Source of the DNA: Planctomycetales bacterium
GTDB taxonomy: Bacteria; Planctomycetota; Phycisphaerae; SM23-33
Reading direction: 5' to 3'
DNA length: 64,000 nucleotides
Assembly (NCBI GenBank): GCA_030612725.1
Contig: JAUWNJ010000002.1
Coordinates: 128,542 to 192,541 of the forward strand
Shown here one piece after another: positions 46,364 to 55,920 of this stretch. A model generated the notes under the pieces. That model ran no database searches. It was not told the origin of the DNA and was given only the letters and a program-made list of their open reading frames with translations. Made by a program: the position numbers and the translations under genes. Within the stretch, counting starts at the first letter, position 1; each line of letters starts with the position of its first letter.

Positions 46364-46955
46364 TATTTCGACCTTCGGCGTCGGGCCTGAAGGGTTTTAG
46401 TTCGTCAGCAAGTTTCAACAGTGCGTATCGCACGCGGCTCTTGGCTGTGGCGACGGGTATTTCGAGTACTTCGGCGATTCGGGCGAATGTCAGCCCTTCG
46501 CTTTCTCGCAGCGACAAGGCCTCACGCTGCTCATCGGGCAGACGCCCCAGCGCCCCAGCCACCGCGACGGTAAGTTCGCGCCGATGGGCCGACAGCGGTG
46601 GTGAGGCGGAAATCGTGGCCTGGTATTGCTCATTCAACGTTTCTTCCCTTGGTCTGCGACGTTTCCGGCGGAGCCGGTCCAGCCACCGGTTGCGTGCAAT
46701 CGTGAATATCCACGTTTTCGCATTGGCTTTACCGTCGAAACTCGCCCGTTTTTCCCACGCCTTCAGCATTGCTTCGGAGGCGACGTCTTCTGCCTCATGC
46801 CAGTCGCCGCACATCCCGAAAATGTATCGCCGGACCGGCACAGCCGACTCGTCCAGTGCGGCGCGTACAATCTCCTCGCGGACAGGCACAGGTTGGAAAC
46901 CCGTGCCACGACCTTCCGGGCATGACGCGTTTTCAACACCACTACTACCGGTCAA
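46350..46955 (-). CDS. ECF-type RNA polymerase sigma factor
   Basis: From TTG 46955, which follows AGGAG by 5 nt, the protein is 201 residues; the open frame extends to TTG 46976. Region 2 is GDWHEAEDVASEAMLKAWEK and TWIFTIARNRWLDRLRRKRR, the -10-recognition and core-binding part; region 4 is ALGRLPDEQREALSLRESEG followed by the helix-turn-helix TFARIAEVLEIPVATAKSRV. A short N-terminal segment (GTGFQPV) is encoded by a dispersed palindrome. Co-translated with the anti-sigma fusion downstream. Confidence 0.9.
   Translation of the reverse strand: MTGSSGVENASCPEGRGTGFQPVPVREEIVRAALDESAVPVRRYIFGMCGDWHEAEDVASEAMLKAWEKRASFDGKANAKTWIFTIARNRWLDRLRRKRRRPREETLNEQYQATISASPPLSAHRRELTVAVAGALGRLPDEQREALSLRESEGLTFARIAEVLEIPVATAKSRVRYALLKLADELKPFRPDAEGRNNELR
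46885..46907. repeat. GGCACGGGTTTCCAACC-type palindrome inside the sigma gene
   Basis: On the plus strand GGCACAGGTT and AACCCGTGCC flank GGA: near-perfect 10-bp arms. In the sigma-factor frame it encodes GTGFQPV, a peptide that lies N-terminal to region 2. Confidence 0.65.
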
Positions 46956-47030
46956 TCGCACTCCTGCTTCGTTCAACTGATTAGACGCTTATATACCGGA
47001 AATGGATTTATCGAAAATTGTTTTTTTTTG

Positions 47031-47060
47031 TTCTTTGTGTCCTTTGTGCCCTTTGTGGTT
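47031..47060 (+). repeat. Half copy of the CACAAAGGA element
   Basis: TTCTTTGTGTCCTTTGTGCC and CTTTGTGGTT repeat the right arm of the element at 40045-40136; no left arm is present. It is preceded by a run of nine or more T. It lies in the divergent gap between the ECF sigma gene and ahcY, which otherwise shows no feature. Confidence 0.7.
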
Positions 47061-47152
47061 CACGCTGTTTGAATTTCAATTTGCAATTCGCCGTCGAAAC
47101 CATCACAATGCCCGCTCAAGTTAACCCTGAACTTTATGATTGAGAGGTAACT

Positions 47153-48424
<1,272 letters not shown>

Positions 48425-48445
48425 CCGATTGGCAATTGTCAATTG

Positions 48446-49087
48446 TTAGATTTGCTGCGCAGCCGCGGCTGTGGGCGGGCCTATCATCTCGGCCAGAGCG
48501 ATGTCGTCGTCGGTGAACGGCTGTTCGCCTTTGCGGTACAATACGACCACTCCGATGAGTTGGCCTTCCGCCACCATCAGCGGTATCACCATGACGTTGA
48601 CGCCGATAAGGAATCGGTGCAGGTCTGTGGGGAATTTTTCGATGTTGTCAAAGGCGTCCAGCACAATCACTTCCGGGCGTTCGAGCATGTCCGGAACCAT
48701 GGATTCGGCGATAGTCTTACAGAAATTCGTCCCGTCGGGAACGGGAACGCCAAACCGCCCTACCAGTTTCAATTCGGCGTTTTCGTCGCACAGCATCGCC
48801 ACGCCGAACAAAGGCCCGGTCCGCTCGACGAATAAATGAAAAAATCGACGGAAGACCTCGTGATCGTCGCTGCGAGCCAGAAGGTGCTTCTGGTAATCAA
48901 TGACCGCTTCCTGGCAGTCCATCTGATTTTGCAGGCTCCGGCAGGTGTTGGTCAGGTCGGCACAGGTTAAACACAGACGCCGGTACGCCTGCTTCCTTCT
49001 CTGGTGAACCTTTTGCAGGCGAATGTTGCGACGGGTAAGGTCTTCGGGATGAGCAGTTTTTGTAGTCATTGTTTTTTGCATCATCAT
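48446..49087 (-). CDS. GAF-domain protein
   Basis: This 213-residue protein has a helical, Gln/Arg-rich N-terminus (about 20-75) that could be a coiled-coil connector, then a GAF domain (about 80-205: FRRFFHLFVERTGPLFGVAM, FNIEKFP-like region DAFDNIEKFPTDLHRFLIG, PLMVAEGQLIGVVVLYRKGE). No output domain follows. Its ATG overlaps the stop of the histidine kinase gene, so it may be a sensory partner of that kinase. The similar phrase MVAEGRLIGGVLL in the kinase GAF domain suggests the two are related. Confidence 0.82.
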   Translation of the reverse strand: MMMQKTMTTKTAHPEDLTRRNIRLQKVHQRRKQAYRRLCLTCADLTNTCRSLQNQMDCQEAVIDYQKHLLARSDDHEVFRRFFHLFVERTGPLFGVAMLCDENAELKLVGRFGVPVPDGTNFCKTIAESMVPDMLERPEVIVLDAFDNIEKFPTDLHRFLIGVNVMVIPLMVAEGQLIGVVVLYRKGEQPFTDDDIALAEMIGPPTAAAAQQI

Positions 49088-51366
49088 CCGGCAGGTAGTT
49101 CGATAAAAACAGTTGCACCGTTACCGGGCGTGCTTTCGATCCACATTCGCCCGCCGTTATTCTCCACTGAACGCTTCGCCCGCGTCAGCCCCATTCCTCT
49201 TCCTCGCCCCGCTCGCCGGTGCGAAAAGAACGGTGTGAACACCGAATCCAGGGTTGACTCTTCCATCCCAGGCCCGTCATCGCGCACCTGAATCAAAACA
49301 CCCGATGAATTTTCCGCCATGCCTGCACGGATACTGACGTTCACCTGTCCATCAGCAGCCGTTGCTGCATTTCTGAGCAGTTCGAGAATAACTTCCTCCA
49401 TCTGTCCGGGATCCGCCAGTACGGACGGGCAAGTCGATTCAATTTTTATATCGACCGTCGCGGGGAGCGCCTTTTGTTGTCTTTCGGATTCGAACGTATT
49501 TCTCGCCCGCTCCAACAAATCGGCGACGACAACAGTTTCGACATTCGGCGGGGTTGGACGCGCAAATGCCATCAGGTCCGTCATAATATCGCTGATTTCC
49601 AAGGCTTTGTCGGCGATTAATTCGGCGGACTCGCGGTCTTTTTGGGTCCTGACCCGTCCGGCCAGTAGTTGCGCACGCCCGGAGATCACCGCGAGCGGAT
49701 TGTTCATCTCGTGCGCAGCCCCCGCGGCCATCTCTCCCACCACTGCCAGCGAGTGCGATCGAGCCAGGGCATCCTGTGCCTGCTCAAGACGCTGCGACGC
49801 ACCGGCGAGCTCCTCGGCGAGACGATCTGCATTTGATCGCCCGACGACAGCGGCGAGGATAAAGGCTGTTATCCTGGTGAGTCTTTCCAGAAGTTCGACA
49901 TCCGCTCTATCGGCAGAGCGTCTCGGAAGCAGGACGCCGCCGATCAGACGCCCTTCAGCCACCATCGGCAGATGAGCGTAACTACCCAGGTCAATCAGAT
50001 CCGACCAGTCATTGGGCCGCCGAAGCAGCGACCTGACTAACTCCTCTACCGGACATAATACGGACGACGGAGGCGAATAATCCCGCCTGTAGGGACTGAA
50101 GCGAAATTCGGTTTCGCCGCTCACCGTCAAACCGGCTGATAGTTTGCTGCAAACGGCGAGGATGACGTTGGTGTCGTCGCAAACGGCGAACGCGCAGACG
50201 GGGACATCCCGGCTCGGTTCAATTGAAAGGACAGACGAGAAGACGCGAACAAGTTCCTCGCAGACATTCGACAGAGACGATGTGGGCGAAATCCGCTCGG
50301 CGAATTCGCCCAGATACTTCAATCCTTCGGCGTATCGGCTCAGCGTTTCAGCCCGTTCGACAAGCGCTTCGTTTATCCGCGACAGTTCCGCGCCCGCCTC
50401 GACCACCGACGAGCGGTACAACAATTCGGCAGCGGCTTGCGATTTCGGATCGGCGGGGGTCATACGCTCCTCAAGCCGACCCACCACCCCGTCCTCAACG
50501 CAAGCGACGTCCTCGTCTGAAAGCCCGGCTCTGTTTGCCAACGCTTTGATGTCGTATCCGAATGTATAATTACCGCTGAAACCAAGATGCTTGCGTCGGG
50601 CAATCACGTCAGCCAATTGGACAATCGCAACCAGAGCCGGCATCTCAAGCGTCTCCGGCATGGCGACAGCCGGATGATGGTGCAGCCAGACGGTTTCGGT
50701 TATACAAGCCGGCAAAGACAACTGCTGGGCCAATCGGCGTCCCGCGCGGGTATGATCGGTTCCGATTATTTCCTGCTCGACGCGGGCGATGTTTCCGTTC
50801 CCGTCGGCCAGGCCGGAAATGATACGCCGATAAGTCCCGGGCAGGCAGCGATCCAGGACGATCTTGCCGATGTCGTGCAGCAGGCCTGCGGTGTATGCCA
50901 ATGACGGAGAAATCTTCCCCCCGCTCCGCTTTGCGAGAAGTTCAGACGCGCACGCCACCGCTACGCAATGGGTGCGAAATCCTTCGTAATCAAACCCGCC
51001 GGCATCGGACGGAGCGAAAACCTTCATTCCCATAACGGCGGAACGAACACCGAAAATACCGACCGCTTCAACTGCCTGTGCAATGGTCCGAGGCGGACGG
51101 CCCGGCTGCTGGTTGCACGCCAGCGACAGTAATTGGGCTGATATGGACGGATCGCATGCGGCAGCCGATGCGATCTTCTGTAAATCAGCGTTCCCTGCGG
51201 TAAGTGCCAGCACGTCGGCGGCGACGGTCGGCGAGGCGGGTAGTGATTTCATTCGACGAATCAGCAGGTCCAGTTGCTGCGTGGGAACCTTTCCCGTAAG
51301 GGATGCTCCGCACCCCCGCAACGCCCCGGAGTGCTCATTCCGCGTTGTATCAGAAGCGTCAGACAC
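49084..51366 (-). CDS. HDOD-GAF sensor histidine kinase
   Basis: This 760-residue protein has no membrane segment. Residues about 30-245 form an HDOD domain with an intact HDIGK sequence near 164; 365-500 form a GAF-like domain; 515-545 is a short coiled coil. The DHp domain has AAGAAHEMNNPLAVISGRAQ with phospho-acceptor His near 552, and the ATPase domain has the N box ELLRNAATAADG, DDGPGM and GRGRGMGLT. HDOD joined to a histidine kinase in one chain is uncommon. It is followed by the overlapping GAF gene and preceded, 15 bp away, by the HTH-REC regulator, forming a three-gene signalling unit. Confidence 0.88.
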   Translation of the reverse strand: MSDASDTTRNEHSGALRGCGASLTGKVPTQQLDLLIRRMKSLPASPTVAADVLALTAGNADLQKIASAAACDPSISAQLLSLACNQQPGRPPRTIAQAVEAVGIFGVRSAVMGMKVFAPSDAGGFDYEGFRTHCVAVACASELLAKRSGGKISPSLAYTAGLLHDIGKIVLDRCLPGTYRRIISGLADGNGNIARVEQEIIGTDHTRAGRRLAQQLSLPACITETVWLHHHPAVAMPETLEMPALVAIVQLADVIARRKHLGFSGNYTFGYDIKALANRAGLSDEDVACVEDGVVGRLEERMTPADPKSQAAAELLYRSSVVEAGAELSRINEALVERAETLSRYAEGLKYLGEFAERISPTSSLSNVCEELVRVFSSVLSIEPSRDVPVCAFAVCDDTNVILAVCSKLSAGLTVSGETEFRFSPYRRDYSPPSSVLCPVEELVRSLLRRPNDWSDLIDLGSYAHLPMVAEGRLIGGVLLPRRSADRADVELLERLTRITAFILAAVVGRSNADRLAEELAGASQRLEQAQDALARSHSLAVVGEMAAGAAHEMNNPLAVISGRAQLLAGRVRTQKDRESAELIADKALEISDIMTDLMAFARPTPPNVETVVVADLLERARNTFESERQQKALPATVDIKIESTCPSVLADPGQMEEVILELLRNAATAADGQVNVSIRAGMAENSSGVLIQVRDDGPGMEESTLDSVFTPFFSHRRAGRGRGMGLTRAKRSVENNGGRMWIESTPGNGATVFIELPAG

Positions 51367-51381
51367 CGGCGCACGCCCCCT

Positions 51382-51972
51382 CTATTTCTTCGCCTTGCCC
51401 TGGACAAGTTCTACGATACGTCCTATGACCGTCTCTATGTTGAACGGCTTTTTGATAAAGTCGTCGGCACCGGCTTCGAGGAGAGCATCGACCTCCGACT
51501 TGTTGACCACGCCGGAGATGATCAGTATGCGGATGTGCTGGAGGTCGTCGCTTTGGCGAATCGTCCGGCAGACGACGTTACCGTTAATATCCGGAAGCAG
51601 ATAGTCAAGAACCACGATATCGGGACGAAACTTGTTGGCTTCGACGCCGGCGTCGAAACCGGTACTTGCCGAGCGCGTCTCAAACCGCCCATCACGCGAA
51701 AGAGCGTCGATGAACAATTCCACAATATCGGGATCGTCATCAACCACCAGCACCTTAATCTTATCCGACTCCAGCGAATCGAGTGGGATATCGTGGTTCC
51801 GCATGAACTTCTTGAGTTTGTCGCGCGGAATACGCCGGAACTTGCTTCCCGGAACACGAAAACCCTCCAACTGACCGCTGTCGAAGCAGCGAATGATTGT
51901 TTGCTGGCTTAATCTGCAAACCTCGGCTACTTCGCCTGTAGTGAAAACACTCTTATGCCGTAAATTGGACAC
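51382..51972 (-). CDS. Response regulator with N-terminal excisionase-type HTH
   Basis: I chose GTG 51972, which has AAGGAGG 5 nt upstream; the longer frame to 52089 has no such site. The 196-residue protein starts with a MerR/excisionase-type DNA-binding fold (FTTGEVAEVCRLSQQTIIRC then GFRVPGSKFRRIPRDKLKKF) and ends with a receiver domain: acidic VVDDDP near 76-81, phospho-acceptor Asp near 123 in VVLDYLLPDING, and KKPF with the conserved Lys. DNA-binding before receiver is the reverse of the usual order. Likely partner: the adjacent histidine kinase. Confidence 0.85.
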   Translation of the reverse strand: MSNLRHKSVFTTGEVAEVCRLSQQTIIRCFDSGQLEGFRVPGSKFRRIPRDKLKKFMRNHDIPLDSLESDKIKVLVVDDDPDIVELFIDALSRDGRFETRSASTGFDAGVEANKFRPDIVVLDYLLPDINGNVVCRTIRQSDDLQHIRILIISGVVNKSEVDALLEAGADDFIKKPFNIETVIGRIVELVQGKAKK

Positions 51973-52164
51973 GAAAGCCTCCTTGATAAACTTCAATACG
52001 TGGCGCAGAACCTCCAAAAGTTCTGAATCGGCCACTACCCTGCACTTACCCAGCCACACAACACTAAAATCGTCAAATCCGAAAGTCAACTTAATCTATT
52101 CATTCTACGTATTTTACCAAGTCTCTCTATCTTTGCACGACAATTTTTCAGAAAAAGCAAAAAA

Positions 52165-52270
52165 ACAGGGACCAGGGATTAGGAAATAGGGAACAACAGA
52201 GAAGAAACAGCAAGTAAAACTGATTCGCTGATTTACCGATTCACCAATCAACCAATCAACCAATCAACCA
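52165..52270 (+). repeat. Composite repeat, second copy of the 7691-7837 element
   Basis: CAGGGACCAGGGATTAGG near 52166 is followed after about 35 bp by an 8-bp quasi-tandem run at 52217-52270 (AACTGATT, CGCTGATT, TACCGATT, CACCAATCAA, CCAATCAA, CCAATCAA). Same two modules and same order as at 7691-7837, different filler between. It fills the gap between the regulator and the glycosylase gene; the remainder of 51973-52164 shows no gene. Confidence 0.8.
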
Positions 52271-52273
52271 TGT

Positions 52274-53029
52274 TCAGGACAGTTCCCGCATGACTTCCTG
52301 GAGGTCCGACCAGACTTTCTGGCGATTGTCGCGGGTGTATTGGCGCAGCACGAAGGCGGGGTGGAATGTCGGCATGACTTTTATACCGGCCAGGTCCGCA
52401 TCGAGCATCGGCAGGGATTGCCACTGTCCGCGGAGGCGCGTGATTCCGACTTTCGTATTGAGCATGGTGTGTGTAGCGGGGTTGCCGAGCGTAACGATAA
52501 CCCTGGGCTGGATGATTTGCAGTTGCCGGATGAGGTAATCCAGACAGGCTTCAACTTCGTCAGCCATCGGCGCACGGTTTCCCGGCGGGCGGCATTTGAC
52601 GATGTTACCGATGAACACATCCTGGCGGGTCAGACCCATCGCTGTGATCATCTTCGTCAGCAGTTCGCCTGCCCTGCCTACGAAGGGTATTCCCTGCTTG
52701 TCTTCTTCAGCGCCTGGGCCTTCGCCGATAAAGAACAGGTCGGCGTCCGGATTGCCTTCGCCGAAGACAGTTTTGTTTCGCCCCTTGCACAGGCCGCACT
52801 TCGTGCAGTTGCGGACCTCGTTGACGTCGATAGCGTCCAGTTCGGCGGCCTTGCGCTTTGCTTCGGCGCTGACGGCCGGTTTTTCGACGGGCCTTGGTTC
52901 GGACGAAACAGGGGCGGGCTGGGGTTCAGGAAGCGGCACGCCGGGCGCAAGCCCATCCCCCGCCAGCAGACGATCTGCCTCGATCAACTCCCTCGCCGCT
53001 CGCTGTAATTGTTGGAATTCGTCGCCCAT
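52274..53029 (-). CDS. Uracil-DNA glycosylase, family 4
   Basis: This protein is 251 residues from ATG 53029. A Pro-rich N-terminal linker (about 20-65) precedes the family-4 domain: CTKCGLCKGRNKTVFGEGNP (two iron-sulphur Cys), FIGEGPGAEEDKQGIPFVGR (active-site motif), NIVKCRPPGNR, GNPATHTML and the second motif TFHPAFVLRQ. It removes uracil from DNA. The start is uncertain: AAAAGG abuts the ATG, and the longer frame to 53077 reads into a repeat. Family-4 enzymes carry a 4Fe-4S cluster; further Cys ligands are present in the domain. Confidence 0.9.
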   Translation of the reverse strand: MGDEFQQLQRAARELIEADRLLAGDGLAPGVPLPEPQPAPVSSEPRPVEKPAVSAEAKRKAAELDAIDVNEVRNCTKCGLCKGRNKTVFGEGNPDADLFFIGEGPGAEEDKQGIPFVGRAGELLTKMITAMGLTRQDVFIGNIVKCRPPGNRAPMADEVEACLDYLIRQLQIIQPRVIVTLGNPATHTMLNTKVGITRLRGQWQSLPMLDADLAGIKVMPTFHPAFVLRQYTRDNRQKVWSDLQEVMRELS

Positions 53030-53038
53030 CCTTTTAAG

Positions 53039-53117
53039 AATAGCCGCGAACAGCGAGAACAAAAACAAAATTATCAAAAGAAAATCAGAGGAAAAGTTCG
53101 CGTCTCCCGCGACTATT
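53039..53117 (+). repeat. Inverted repeat of CGCGAAC units, second copy
   Basis: Arms AATAGCCGCGAACAGCGAG + AAC (53039-53060) and GTTCGCGTCTCCCGCGACT + ATT (53096-53117) pair imperfectly around an A-rich loop. Related to the element at 32551-32637. It reaches within ten bases of the glycosylase start. Nothing else is seen up to 53247. Confidence 0.7.
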
Positions 53118-53247
53118 TCATTACTCTATGATTTACCACGACAACGCGGGTTAATGAGAAACAGGAAAAAATCGAATATTGAATAACGTGCATCACTGCG
53201 TAACGCACAATATTCGATATTTCTTCTTCCACTTTATTTCTAATCCG

Positions 53248-54600
53248 CTAAAGGTCCCTGTACTCGCGTTCCTGGTGGTCGGGCGTCCGAGGACGCATGG
53301 GGTCGGTCTTACCTTTCAGGGACAGATCCATCCAGGAGAACAGGGCCTCTTTCATCTGCTTTTCTTCGTTCAATCCTTGCCCGGCGAGGTTTTCGCACTC
53401 CATCGGGTCGGCGGCGACATGGTAAAACTCCGTCTGTTGAGCATCCATCCGGCAGATGAATTTCCACTGCCGATCCCTGACCGCGCGAGAGTTGTTGCTT
53501 TCGGCGAATATCTTCTCTCTGAAGGTTTCGCCGGCCGCCAGTCGCGACAGGGGCTTTCCCTCGAATTCGTCCATGCTCTTTACAACGGCATTGCCGTCGA
53601 AGTCGGGAATGTCATCAATACCGGCCAGTTCCATCACCGTCGGCAGGAGGTCGGCATGCTGGGCGAATCCTTCGACTACCTTGCCCGCGGGCAATTGCCC
53701 GGGCGCCCTGATGATAAGTGGAATGTGGATGACCGCATCGTGAAGGCCGTCGTGGCCCCACAGGCCGTGCTGACCGAGTTGCTCGCCGTGATCGGCGGTG
53801 ATTACGAGGATGGTGTCTTCGAGCAGGTCTTTGTTCTTCAGCAGGTCATGGACCCGGCCTACGGCGGCGTCGGCGTAACTGACCTCCCCGTCGTAGAGGT
53901 CCATCGAACGTCTGAAGGTCTCCCCCTCGACCTCTATGACCTTCTCGTTTTCTTCGATGTCGCCGAGCCGGCCCCATCCGGGGACATAGTCGTAACCGGC
54001 GTCGGCCCTGCGAACCTGGAGGTCATTCGTCGAGCCTGGCTCGTGCCGCCAGAGCCGGCGATATTCAGCCGGCTGGTTGTACGGCATGTGCGGGTCCCAG
54101 TAGTGCAGGAACAGGAAAAACGGCGGCTCGGCGCGGTCGGCAAGCCAGGGAAGGACCATCGCATTAATCTTCTCGGCGGTAACGTGGTGGTGCACCCAGT
54201 AGGGGCTTCCAGTCGCGTTCATGTAGTACTCATAGCCCCGGACGAAGTGCTTCATGTGGCTCCGGAAGTTGACCAGGTTGTCCACCGCCGCGGTCTGGTA
54301 GCCGTTATGCTGAAATATCTCGGCCATTGTGGGGATGTTATCGTCGAGTTGCTCGGCGTTGGGCTTGTTCCACGGGGTGATGTAGTATCCGTTTCTTATC
54401 GGGGGCAGGCCCGTCACGATGCTGGTGAAGCCCGGACCGGTGGCGATCCCCGATGCGAAGAAATCGCTGAAGACGCTCCCCGCGGCGGCGATTTCACTTA
54501 TCCGAGGATCGGTCTTCCTGAAGTATCCGTAACAGGAGAGGTGATCGGCCCTGAGAGTATCCAGCACAATGAATACCACGTTTCTTTTGTTCGTCTTCAT
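53248..54600 (-). CDS. Sulfatase-like alkaline-phosphatase-superfamily hydrolase with a Thr at the nucleophile position
   Basis: This 450-residue protein has no signal peptide. Its overall pattern is sulfatase-like: NVVFIVLDTLRADHLSCYGY, LFLHYWDPHMPYNQP, TADHGEQLGQHGLWGHDGL and HIPLIIRAPG. At the site where sulfatases have CxPxR-x4-TG it reads TGPGFTSIVTG, so the formylglycine Cys is Thr and the following Arg is Phe. Members of the superfamily with Thr or Ser there are phosphatases, phosphodiesterases or transferases. I therefore predict a phospho- rather than sulfo-hydrolase. It is followed by another superfamily member, apgM, 30 bp upstream in the same direction. Confidence 0.8.
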   Translation of the reverse strand: MKTNKRNVVFIVLDTLRADHLSCYGYFRKTDPRISEIAAAGSVFSDFFASGIATGPGFTSIVTGLPPIRNGYYITPWNKPNAEQLDDNIPTMAEIFQHNGYQTAAVDNLVNFRSHMKHFVRGYEYYMNATGSPYWVHHHVTAEKINAMVLPWLADRAEPPFFLFLHYWDPHMPYNQPAEYRRLWRHEPGSTNDLQVRRADAGYDYVPGWGRLGDIEENEKVIEVEGETFRRSMDLYDGEVSYADAAVGRVHDLLKNKDLLEDTILVITADHGEQLGQHGLWGHDGLHDAVIHIPLIIRAPGQLPAGKVVEGFAQHADLLPTVMELAGIDDIPDFDGNAVVKSMDEFEGKPLSRLAAGETFREKIFAESNNSRAVRDRQWKFICRMDAQQTEFYHVAADPMECENLAGQGLNEEKQMKEALFSWMDLSLKGKTDPMRPRTPDHQEREYRDL

Positions 54601-54630
54601 CCTTATTCATCAATCGAAAATCAAAAATGT

Positions 54631-55848
54631 TTATGCTCCGAATTTTTCGAGTTTTCCGGCGTGCGCCATTGCCAGTGGCATGAGTTCTTTTCCGGTGATG
54701 GTTCCGATCTCTCCGCTCCGGCAGGCGATTTCGTCGAATTTCCCAAGGCCGCCGCCACGGAGGTGCGGAGCCTTCATCAGTATCGGAACCGGATGCCAAC
54801 TGTGGGCCTTCATCGACGGCGGCGTCGAGTGGTCGCCGGTGATAATCAGCACGTCGGGGTCGGCCTTCAGCAGCGTCGGCAAGGCAGCGTCCATCTCTTC
54901 TATTCGCGCGATCTTTCCGGGCAGGTCGCCGTCCTCGCCTGTCTTGTCGGTGTATTTGAAGTGGGCGAATATGAAGGTGTGGTCGCCCATAGCCGCTACG
55001 GCCTCGGCGCAGATGTCGGCAGCGGTGGTCGGCTGGGATACGACCGGGATTCCCACCAGGCGGGCAACGCCTCGATACATCGGATAACCCGCCACCGCGG
55101 CAGGATTGAGTTTATACCGCTGGGGGAACGTAGGCCAATCAGGCCACTTGGCGAACCCGCGAGCGAGGATCATATTGGCCTGCGGTTCGTCAGCGAGGAT
55201 TTTTCGGACCTGGTTGATTACCTCCTCTGCGATTTTCGCGGTTTTGGATTTATCGTGCGGCCTCCTGGCCGGCGACAGTGCGGACACGCCGACAGCCTGC
55301 GGGTCGGTGTCGCCTATGTCGTCGTCAAGACCTTGGCCTCGAAGCACCATCAACGCCCGATGCTCAGCCACCGTCTCGAAGAGCACTTCGACACCGGCAG
55401 GCGGTTTGATGTCTTTGCGAATCTTTTCGAGGACTCGCTTATTTACGTCGTCGCCGATTCGTCCTGCCCGACGGTCGGTAACGTTTCCGTCGGCGTCGAT
55501 TGTGCAGAAGTTCAGCCGGGCGGCTACGTCGGTCTTTTCCAGGGGGAATTCAATCCCCAGCGCGCTGAGGACGCCTCGCCCTACCTGATATACCAGCGGG
55601 TCGTATCCGAACAGCGACAGATGCCCAGGGCCGGAGCCGGGGGTGATTCCAGTGGCAATTGGTTTGTGTTGGCCCAGCGCGCTTTTCGCCGCCAATGCGT
55701 CCATATTCGGCGTTTTCGCCTGCTGCAGACCCGTACCGGCTCCGTCGTTATCGCAATCGCCCACGCCGTCCATCACCAGCAGGACGATCCGCTTGTCGTT
55801 TTCAGCCGCCAGAGAAGAAATTACCTGTCCGTAAACGTCTTCATACAT
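54631..55848 (-). CDS. apgM: 2,3-bisphosphoglycerate-independent phosphoglycerate mutase, ApgM type
   Basis: The 405-residue enzyme interconverts 3- and 2-phosphoglycerate. Metal and nucleophile motifs: LLVMDGVGD, GSGPGHLSLFGYDP (nucleophilic Ser), AHFKYTDKTGEDGD and ITGDHSTPPSMKAHSWHPVP. These define the archaeal-type ApgM branch rather than bacterial GpmI. Its product is the substrate of enolase, whose unusual gene lies about 3.7 kb away on the same strand. Confidence 0.94.
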   Translation of the reverse strand: MYEDVYGQVISSLAAENDKRIVLLVMDGVGDCDNDGAGTGLQQAKTPNMDALAAKSALGQHKPIATGITPGSGPGHLSLFGYDPLVYQVGRGVLSALGIEFPLEKTDVAARLNFCTIDADGNVTDRRAGRIGDDVNKRVLEKIRKDIKPPAGVEVLFETVAEHRALMVLRGQGLDDDIGDTDPQAVGVSALSPARRPHDKSKTAKIAEEVINQVRKILADEPQANMILARGFAKWPDWPTFPQRYKLNPAAVAGYPMYRGVARLVGIPVVSQPTTAADICAEAVAAMGDHTFIFAHFKYTDKTGEDGDLPGKIARIEEMDAALPTLLKADPDVLIITGDHSTPPSMKAHSWHPVPILMKAPHLRGGGLGKFDEIACRSGEIGTITGKELMPLAMAHAGKLEKFGA

Positions 55849-55920
55849 TGTCGGATACCTTTCATTGCAATAATTCGTTAACGCCCCAAGCGTATCGTAC
55901 TCGCCTCGGTCTGTCCAGTT

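Noticed and set aside
47061-47152. SAH riboswitch before ahcY
   Set aside because: No match to the conserved GAGGAGCGCUGC-type core; the leader is short and includes a repeat fragment.
53248-54600. Genuine sulfatase with a formylglycine site
   Set aside because: The CxPxR motif is absent; the aligned residue is Thr.
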